From Rosa chinensis (Eukaryota > Streptophyta > Magnoliopsida > Rosales > Rosaceae): a stretch of 64,000 bases of DNA. The DNA lies in contig NC_037090.1 in NCBI RefSeq assembly GCF_002994745.2, positions 17,658,001 through 17,722,000 of the forward strand, written 5' to 3'. Positions 55,823 to 64,000 of the stretch are shown here, piece by piece (the first letter of the stretch is position 1; every line of letters starts with the position of its first letter). The position numbers were made by a program, and so were the translations under genes. The notes under the pieces are model-generated. The model was not told where the DNA came from. It saw only the letters and a program-made list of their open reading frames with translations, and did not search any database.

Positions 55823-56870
55823 ATGAGTTATCTGAACAAGTTGAACTTTGTTCCACTAGAGACAACTGGCGCGGGATATCATAGGTGGGTCCGAGATATG
55901 CGCCAACATCTTAAGGCTGATGGACTTCTGGAAGCCATCCAAGAGCCTAGTTAGAACGTGCTCTCCATTGAGCAAGCTACTGCTTTTGAAGCAAATCAAG
56001 CTAAAGCCATCATTCTCGTGACAAGGCACATGAATGACGCGCTCCAAAGTGAATACCTCAATGAGGAAGACCCAAGAAAGCTATGGGTAGAACTTGAGCA
56101 GCGATTGGGCAACGTTTGTGACTCCCTGCTTCCTGATGTAGAAGTGCGATGGCATAGCCTCCGCTTTTGTGATTTCAAGTCTGTGCTTGATTATAACTCG
56201 GAAGCCCTTCGTATCAAGTCTCTGATGGAGTTTTGTGGCCAAGCCATAACTGATACAATGTTGATCAAGAAGACTCTCTCTACCTTCCCCGTCTCTGCCC
56301 TGATGATTTCAAAGAATTATCGGATTGATGTGAAAGCAGGACGTATCACAAGGTTTCATGAGCTTATTGGCGCCATGAACGTAGCTGAAAAGCACGACAA
56401 CATACTTGTGAAGAAATATAACGCTAGACTCGTGGGAACTAAGTCTATTCCGGAGTCTAACTCGTAGGGACAATTCTGGACGTTCTGGTCCATATTCTCG
56501 CCCTAAAGAGGAAGGAAATCGCCAAGAGAGGCGTGCACGGAACCGTGGAGGTCAACGTGTGAAGAGAGAGAGAGAGAGGTGGAGCCTCCGGCTATGGTGG
56601 TGATGCTTCCAAGAGTAATAGTCATCCAAATCATGCACCAAAAGCATCTCGATCAAGGGAGCCTTACCATAAAGATGTTTGTCTTCGATGTGGATCAAGT
56701 GGACATTGGGCAAGGAAGTGTACTGCATCCCAGAATGTTGCAAACGCATACAAGACGTATCATGAAGCAAGGGAGGCAAATTACATGGAACAAGAAGATC
56801 AAGATGGCGATCTCGATCTAAGGGTGGAAGACTACAAGGATCAAGACCTAGAAACTGGAAATTTTGATTA
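55823..56870 (+). pseudogene. Copia-4 gag with zinc knuckle
   Basis: Starts MSYLNKLNFVPLETTGAGYH and continues through a UBN2-type domain to 56467, with a single in-frame TAG at 55952-55954 where relatives have glutamine. A frameshift follows. The CCHC zinc knuckle CLRCGSSGHWARKC (56680-56721) lies in another frame and is followed by an acidic tail ending near 56870. Confidence 0.85.
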
Positions 56871-57234
56871 AGTCTTTTTTATTTTCCAAGAGATGTAGGC
56901 AATTGCCATATTGCTTTTGTAGTAGATGCCAATGATATTAGTCTTTCTTCAAAGTAGGCGTACTCAATGTAAGTATGATGTCTAGAAAAGTTTTGAGATA
57001 AGTGGTGTTTAAGCGAGCTTTGCTCCACCGACATCTCTCTACTCACCTGGTCACATTTACATTGGAATTACCGAAAGGAGTTAGACGACTACCATTGTTT
57101 TGCATTAACTAGTTTATTGGATTAGATTTTCTTTGGTTAAAGAAACAATGATGTAATTCCTTTTGGCTTATTAATAAAAGTTGAGTTCTTTTCTTTATGA
57201 CTCATTTTTTTAATTATGAGCTTTTCTTTTAGGA

Positions 57235-58885
57235 ATGGATGAACTTCAAAGTCTTGCGGATAGTGCTACTACGCACACCATTCTACGACATAGGCAATTA
57301 TTCTTGGAGATGTTGCCTACATATTCCTCTGTGACTACGATGGCTGGGCCATCAAGTTTAGTTCAAGGACATGGAATGGTCCAATTCCTTTTGCCCAATG
57401 GCACATTGAAAAAAGTCACTGAAGCTCTCTACGCTCCTAAGGCAAATCGAACCTTATTAAGCTTTAAAGATATAAGAGCCAACAAATTCCATGCGGAAAT
57501 GCATAGTGAGAACGGAATAGAATTCCTTTGCATTACCTCTAATGATTGCGGACGGAAGCACATCTTAGAGAAGCTTATGTGTCAATCTAGTGGACTTTAT
57601 GTCACTACAATTCGACCAATTGAATCCAATAATATCATCAGAGAAGATCTCTTGGATTTCGACACATATTGGCTTTGGCATGACCGACTAGGCCATCCTA
57701 GTCGTGACATGATGCTCCGTATACTTAAAACTTCACACGGGCATCCTTTCTTCAGAGTGAGAAGAAGCAAGAATCAAAAATTGATTCCAGGACTTAGCAA
57801 GACAGCAAAAATTGCAGCTTCTGGCGCTACTACTGTCTTGGGCCGCCGAAAGGCCGCCCCTGTCCCTAGTGATGACGCCATAAATGGCGCCAACCATAAG
57901 CATGATGCCATGGTTGCTCTTCCTAGTGGCCATGATGCCACACAAACCTATTTCCATGGCTCTAACGCCATAATGGGAGATGTAGTCACACACTTTGCTT
58001 CTAATAGTGCTACAGACGCTCCGGCCCAACCCAAATCCTCATTGGTTGCTTCTAAGGCCCCTCGTTCATTTTGCAAAGCCTGTTCCTTTGGGAAATTAGG
58101 ACCGAGACAGTCCTATGCAAAGGATCCTAAAATACTCATTCCATTCTTATAGAAAATCCAAGGAGATATCTGTGGACCAATTCAACCATCATGCGGACCT
58201 TTTAAATACTTTATGGTATTGGTTGATGCGTCGACACGCTGGTCGCATGTCTCGATGTTGTCCACTCGAAATGCTGCTTATGCTAAACTCCTCGCCCAGA
58301 TTATCCGTCTATGGGCTCACTACCCTGATCATCCTATTAAGTCCATTTGACTTTATAATGCTGGGGAGTTTACATCGAAAATGTTCGATGACTATTGCAT
58401 GTCACTGGGGATTGATGTAGAGCATCCAGTTCCCCATGTTCATACCCAAAATGGTCTCACAGAAGCCTCTATCAAACAACTATAGATGATGGCACGGACA
58501 TTGGTTATGCGCACCAATCTCCCTGTTTCTGCTTGGGGCTATGCAATATTGCATGCAGCGACGCTAATTCTTCTACGACCCACTGCAACCCAATCTTACT
58601 CTGCGTTACAGCTAGTAACTGGGTATGAACCTGATATCTCGCATTTACGCATTTTTGGGTGTGCCATCTATGTGCCTATTACGCCGCCGCAGCGTACTAA
58701 GATGGGTCCACAACGACGAATGGGCATATACGTTGGATATGAATCTCCAACCATTGTCCGCTACCTTGAACCCTTGACAGGCTATCTCTTTACCGCTAGA
58801 TCTGCGGATTGTCACTTTGATGAGACAGTCTTCCCATCGTTAGGGGGAGATAAGAACACAGATGTTCAACAGGAATGACAGGAAT
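57235..58885 (+). pseudogene. Copia-4 protease and integrase
   Basis: 57235-58152 is open for 305 codons. It includes the protease D-S-A site (LADSATTHTILRHRQLF), pre-integrase YWLWHDRLGHPSRDMML, and the integrase zinc region SFCKACSFGKLG. The integrase core continues with stops at 58150, 58348, 58483 and 58876. The last open piece contains TGYEPDISHLRIFGCAIYVP and ADCHFDETVFPSLGGDKN. A glycine/alanine-rich insert (about 57790-58020) with ATNGAN/GHDA-like repeats separates pre-integrase from the zinc region. Confidence 0.85.
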
Positions 58886-60790
58886 TGTCGTGGTCTGTCC
58901 CCACTATGTCTCATCTCGATCCCTGTACCGCACAGTCCGAACTTGAAGTGCGAAGAATAATCGAGCTCCAGAACGTAGCAGACACTCTGCCTGATGCGTT
59001 TTATGATGTTGCCAAAGTGACGAGATCACACATACCTGTTGCAAACGTGCCTGCAAGGATCGATGTCCCAAATACTAGACATCACGCCACTCCTGTGACA
59101 TCAGGAGATGGCGCCATTTCCCAGCATGGCAATGATGTGACATCTATGGCCACGGGTCCCGCAAGGAAACGCGGTAGACCAATTGGTTCGAAGGATACTC
59201 TCCCTAGAAAGAAAGTGAATGAGGCACAAAAAAACCCTTTGATCATCGATACTCAAAATCCATCCCATGAGAATGTTCCTGATTACGGTTATGTCCAAGA
59301 GACATCATTAGGGGACGCCTCAATGTCAGAACCTATCCATGAGAACGTAGAGATCTCTGTAAATTATACTAGCGTACATGGGACGTGGGAAAGAAACTCC
59401 ATCATCATTGATGATGTATTCGCGTATTCAGTGACGCGTGAGATTATTGAGACCAACGACATCGAACCACGCTCCGTTGATGAGTGCCAACGTATAGCTA
59501 ATTGGCCAAAATAGAAAGATGCGATCCAGGCAGAACTTGATTCTCTAGCGAAAAGAAAGGTATTTGGAAAAGTTGTATCAATACCGCCCAACACCAAACC
59601 AGTTGGTCACAAATGGGTATTCATTAGAAAGCGTAACGAGAAAAACAAGATTGTAAGATACAAAGCTCGCCTTGTGGCGCAAGGCTTCTCACAACGCCCT
59701 GGAATCGACTACAAGGAGACCTATACTCCCGTAATGGACGTCATTACGTTCCCCTACCTTATCAATTTGGTAGTTTCTGAAAAACTGAACATGCAGCTTA
59801 TGGATGTGGTTACTGCGTATCTATATGAGGATCTAGATACGAAAATATCCATGAAGATTCCCGATGGAATTCAGTTACCCAAATCAAGTGGCTCTAAACC
59901 AAGGAGCGCGTTTGCGATTAGATTGAAACGCTCACTATATGGATTGAAACAATCCGGACGGATGTAGTATAACCGTCTAAGTGACTACTTGATTGGAAAG
60001 GGATATGTCAACAATGAACTATGCCCATGTGTGTTCATAAAAAGGACAAGTTCCGGATTTGCAATAGTAGCGGTTTATGTTGATGACATGAACATAATTG
60101 GCACCCTTAAAGAGTTAAGGAAAACCGCTGAACACTTGAAATCCGAGTTTGAGATGAAAGATCTTAGAAAAACACGGTTTTGCCTCGATTTAAAACTTGA
60201 GCACCGTTGAGATGGTATCCTAATTCCTCAGTCAGCTTATACCCAAAAGATGCTTAGGCTTTTCAACACTAACAAGATTAAGCCTTCAAGCACCCCAATG
60301 GTCGTCCGTAGTCTTGATCCAAAGAAAGATCCATTTCGTCCAAAAGATGACGAGGAAGAAGTGCTAGAGGCAGAAGTGCCCTATCTAAGTGCAATAGGCG
60401 CATTATTGTACTTAGCACAATACACAAGACCGGATATCTCATTCTCTGTGAACTTGCTAGCTAGATATAGCTCTGCGCCAACACGACGCCATTGGACTGG
60501 TGTTAAAGATATCTTTCGATACTTAAGTGGTACGATCGATATGGGCTTGTTCTATCCCTACAGAGAGAAGATGGATTTGGACCCATCTAGTGTCAGGGAC
60601 GCCACATATGGTGAACCGCGTTCCTTCTCCCCACCCCAAAATGATGTAAGTGTTTTGGAAGGTTTTGCTGATGCTGGGTACCTCTTTGACCCACACAAAG
60701 GTCTCTCCTAAACTGGTTATGTTTTCACCATGTGAAAGACCGCGATATCTTGGAGGTCTACAAAGCAGACCTTAGTCGCTACCTCTTCGA
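58886..60790 (+). pseudogene. Copia-4 linker, reverse transcriptase and RNase H start
   Basis: 58886-59514 is the integrase-RT linker. RT follows: NTKPVGHKWVFIRKRNEKN, RPGIDYKETYTPVMDVITF, RSLYGLKQSGRM, AVYVDDMNIIGT with the catalytic YVDD, and TRPDISFSVNLLARYSS. RNase H starts at about 60650 (VLEGFADAGYLFDPHKG) and is cut at 60795 by the solo LTR. Stops at 59512, 59965, 60208, 60709 and 60733 interrupt the frame. Confidence 0.87.
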
Positions 60791-60795
60791 ATCAT

Positions 60796-62813
60796 TGATA
60801 GGAGCATTTTAATGCGACATTTTAACTGTTATTTCCCTACATTTCTTGCGTTATTTCCTTATTAAAACTCTGTTTAGGGAAGTTTCCATTCTTTGATTGG
60901 GAAAGTTCCTAATTGTAGAAAGTTTCCGTTTTCTAGTTTCTATTTTCCATTTTTAGAAAGTTTCCATTTTAGTTTAAGAAAGTTTCCATTTCTTATTTTA
61001 GAAAGCTTCTATTTTCAGGTTTTTGGAATAAATAAGCTGAATTGAGTTCATAAATGGAACGAGAAGTTTCATGAAGATGACATGGCAAGGAGAGAATCAA
61101 GGAAGAGTTTTTTTTAAAAAAGGGAAAATATATTTTCCTTGGGGATTAAATTTGCCGTGTAATACTTAAGGAAAAACAAGGTGACAACGTGGGAATTGAA
61201 GATGATTGATTGAGGATTTCAAGGAGAGATTTTCTTGGGAGACTTTTATGGAAAGAAATATTGTTGGAGGAATAATTTGGTGTGATTGCCAACGTGAAAA
61301 TCAGAAATAATCAAGGAGATGACGCCAAGAGAGATTCAAGGGAGATATTTATGGAAGGAAAATATGTGTGCACCAAGGAAAAGCTAAAAAGGCGTCTAGA
61401 TTCATCCCTAAATTCCCTAAAGGAATGTTAGCAGAAATTCATGAAGAAAATCAGAATAATTTCAAGGAAATTCGGCAATTAAATATTAGGGAGTTATTTT
61501 AGAGAATTTTGATTGGTTGGAACACATCACAAGGCTTACTTGGCATTCTATGATTGGTTTGACCACATCACAAGCTTACTTGGCGAATTATCATTGGTTG
61601 AAGCTATGTGGAAAATTCTGATTGCTTTGTGAACCCTAGCCGTGCTCCTATATATACCCACCTCTTTGACGTTGAGAAGGGTTCCGCTCCCCCATACAAT
61701 TTACACTTTAGAAAAAAATTAGAAAATCTTCTTAGCATAGCCGTGAGTTTCTCCATCCTCTAGTCATCTCCACGAGTTCAAGCAAGGCCAAGGGAGAAGA
61801 AGCATAGCCGTGAGCATCTATCATCCATCTCCAACCTTGAAGCTTGCTTTCGAGATTCAAGAGACCACCACATCAATCGTTCATCACCATCCCCATCTCA
61901 CGGTGTAATCCGATTCTCCTTTGTAACCTTTGCTTTGAATTTCGTTGGTTATGAACTAGTTGACATATGTGTTTGAACAAATATTAATTTCTGGAATTTT
62001 TATGATTAATTGAGAATTTTCAGATTCATATTATTGTGATTCGAGAGTTGCTTATGTGGGTTTGTTTAATTAAATTTGCGTTATAGATAACTTTTGTATT
62101 TTAATCTTATGTGGTTGCAAACACTTAGGGTTTCGATATAATTGGTGCTAGGTTTAAGAACATGAAATCGACTTTTCGTTTTGTGTAAACTTGAATCAAA
62201 GTAGTAAAAGTTTTGTACAAAGATCGAATTTAATTAACGAGGATTGCAATTGGGTGGACTTTTCCACACTAAGTTGTACACTTGAGTTGATAGCCTTTCT
62301 CTATGTGTAATGCGTTAAACATGACATGATTGACTAGCTTTCTAGGGTTTGATTGCATGTTTGATAGGATTGATCTAGGTGCTTTCGCTTAGGTTAATTA
62401 GCATTGAAAAGTAAAATATGGGAAATCATTTGCTTTCGAATGTTTCACATGATCAACTCCTTTCTCATGACTTAGATGAACAATATTAGGGTTTGAGTCA
62501 ATTTTAATCATATGTTTCGATTTTGATCTTTGTTCTCTCATTCCATCTTTGTATTTATGTTTTTGCATTTTAATTCTTTTGTTTACTTAATTTATTTTCA
62601 AAACCCAAAAACAAAATCTCCCCCCTTTTTCGTAAATAATGTTTATACTTGTGAATATCTTTGTAAATATTATACTTTGTTTTAATTTTAATTGTTTAAT
62701 TGTTTGACAATGACAGGTGTACCCTCAATCCCCGGAATAGAACGATCCCTATTTACTATATACTAACGATGACATTTCAGGGTTAAATTATGCGCTTGCT
62801 CTTTAGCGCATCA
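60796..62813. mobile_element. Solo LTR (2.0 kb), probably Gypsy, in Copia-4
   Basis: Starts TGATAGGAGCATTTTAATGC and ends TTTAGCGCATCA, flanked by the 5-bp duplication ATCAT (60791-60795 and 62814-62818). No coding sequence. A CCTATATATACCC box near 61650 on the plus strand, followed by a pyrimidine-rich leader, marks the expected LTR promoter. TTAACTG-type and TTTCCATTTT repeats occur near the left end. It disrupts the RNase H codons between SSN and HAEIIALHE. Confidence 0.88.
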
Positions 62814-63178
62814 ATCATGCAGAGATTATTGCTCTTCATGAAGCATTTCGTGAATGTATATGGCTTCGATCCATAGTTACGCATGTTCGAAGCAATTGTG
62901 GTTTGAAGTCTACCACAGATGAGCCAACGAGCATTTATGAGGATAATGCTGCTTGCATTGAACAAATGAAGCAAGGCTACATCAAAGGCGAAAACACCAA
63001 GCACATATCGCCCAAATTCCTCTATAATCAGCAACAACAGAAGCTCCTCAAGATCAAAGTGAACTAGGTTCAATCTGAGGACAATGAGGCAGACTTGTTT
63101 ACTAAGTCATTGCCCAAATCCACGTTCGAGAAACATGTGGCAAGAATTGGCTTGCGGAAATTATCTGAACTCCCATGA
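62814..63178 (+). pseudogene. Copia-4 RNase H C-terminal part
   Basis: Continues RNase H after the solo LTR: EIIALHEAFRECIWLRSIVT, DEPTSIYEDNAACIEQMKQG, NTKHISPKFLYNQQQQKLL, one TAG at about 63067, then ADLFTKSLPKSTFEKHV and a stop near 63177. Confidence 0.88.
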
Positions 63179-63370
63179 TCGTAGTCATCAGGGGGAGACA
63201 TAGACATTATGGGGAGATGTCTACATGTTCATCTCGAAACGTGAAGGGTGTGTTGTGCTCTTTTTCCACTTCGACCGAGGTTATTTTTGTCCCACTGGAT
63301 TTTTGTTACTCGGCAAGGTTTTTAACGAGACAACGAGAGAAGCACCGCGTTTGGACAACACAAGGGGGAG

Positions 63371-63573
63371 TGTTTAAGGATATCTCTATTTGTGTTTCAT
63401 CCAAACTCTAGGTTACTTGACCTAGTGTTAACAGAGTTCAATTAGAAGAATCTAGAGATTATCTTTCCTTGTATGATTCTGACTCTATGCATTGTAATCC
63501 TCTATATATAAAGGCCCCTATTATCAATGAGAATACACAGCAAATTCCTCTCAAATTCAGTTTCTCTACAAAA
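63371..63573 (+). repeat. Copia-4 3' LTR (203 bp)
   Basis: Matches the 5' LTR except at about six sites. Its last three bases (ACA in the 5' copy) merge into a run of about 27 A. Confidence 0.9.
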
Positions 63574-64000
63574 AAAAAAAAAAAAAAAAAAAAAACGCAT
63601 TTTTTGCAAACAGATTTTTTTTTTTTGTCAATTCTTTTTTTTTTTGTGAACTCATAAAACACAAGTTTTTGTATATAAATTGTTTATGAGATCAAATAAA
63701 AAAAGCAATTGTTTTAAAGTAAATTCAACAACATAATCTATAATTTTCTTTTATTATTTCAAAAACAAATTATTTGACTAATTAGCTTTTGATAATTCAT
63801 TTCAATAATATTACCTAAAGTCAACTAAATTAAATTTTTTTTTTTTTGGCTTGTGTGCTATTTGCTAAATGTATTTACTTTCAATCCTTCAAAAATAGAA
63901 AGATCATGCGTGAAGAAGACAAAAAGATATGAACGGGGCAGAGCTCTTGCTCTCTCTCTAGTGTGGCGCAATTCTTAGGCTTGATTTCTCTTGAAATCGG
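63574..64000. other. AT-rich 3' flank, no feature seen
   Basis: Begins with the A run, then T runs and AT-rich sequence; the last 80 bp are more mixed. No gene or element is recognised. Confidence 0.5.

Larger units (their letters stand above)
54479..63573 (+). mobile_element. Copia-4, full length with many stops
   Basis: Plus-strand Copia. LTRs lie at 54479-54681 and 63371-63573; the primer site CGTTATCAGCAC is at 54682-54693 and the polypurine tract AAGGGGGAG at 63362-63370. Gag (from 55823), zinc knuckle (56680-56721), protease, integrase, RT and RNase H are all in the standard order. About eleven in-frame stops interrupt it. The LTRs differ at only about six sites by eye. The flanks are A-rich, so the target duplication is unclear (AAAAT on the left, an A run on the right). 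A solo LTR is inserted at 60796-62813. Confidence 0.93.

Noticed and set aside
63457..63662. Short frames over the A/T runs beyond the Copia-4 3' LTR
   Set aside because: Lysine and phenylalanine runs from simple sequence; no coding signal.

Overview
This window is nuclear DNA of a flowering plant: spliced genes with GT..AG introns, plant-type P450 and STRUBBELIG-family sequences, and dense Copia, Gypsy, CACTA, Mutator and hAT elements. The repeat style and gene identities suggest a woody eudicot, possibly Rosaceae; that last step is inference. Most of the 64 kb is transposable element. Only three host genes look live or nearly so: the 3' part of a CYP76-like cytochrome P450 (1-1513, +), an intronless NudC/BOBBER-like gene (4595-5251, -), and an eight-exon STRUBBELIG-family gene without a kinase (18934-29538, +). 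A ribosomal protein L3 pseudogene lies near 6.1-8.4 kb.

Left third (1.7-18 kb): a broken, oppositely oriented pair of Copia ends (1736-4178); a 1.8-kb solo LTR with target duplication TCTAG (6335-8132) that splits the RPL3 pseudogene; a 4.4-kb CACTA transposon (9268-13702, duplication AGT) carrying three exons of an HCF101-like gene; and a second CACTA (13986-17899, duplication GTT) holding a small hAT element (15433-16134).

Middle (18.5-39 kb): the STRUBBELIG-family gene has an 8.0-kb CACTA (20581-28607, duplication AAT) in intron 6. That CACTA holds intron-containing fragments resembling NOT1, eIF3a, augmin subunit 6 and ISU1, all on the host gene's strand. Downstream is a full-length Copia (30504-38962, duplication ACATA) whose pol is interrupted by a GAG-only terminal-repeat element (33717-35960, duplication TATCT). 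A short unique stretch (38968-39785) contains a group II intron domain V relic, probably of organellar origin.

Right part (39.8-63.6 kb): a nest of Copia elements. Copia-2 (39791-54299, duplication ACTTA) is split by Copia-3 (43034-51825, duplication AAAAG), whose 5' LTR is split by a Pack-MULE (49950-51597, 9-bp duplication) carrying glycosyltransferase and SET-protein pieces. Next to it, Copia-4 (54479-63573) has a 2.0-kb solo LTR (60796-62813, duplication ATCAT) in its RNase H region.

The element borders were read directly as terminal motifs plus target-site duplications, so the insertion order is well supported. The identities of captured gene fragments rest on recognising protein motifs by eye and would be settled by a protein search.
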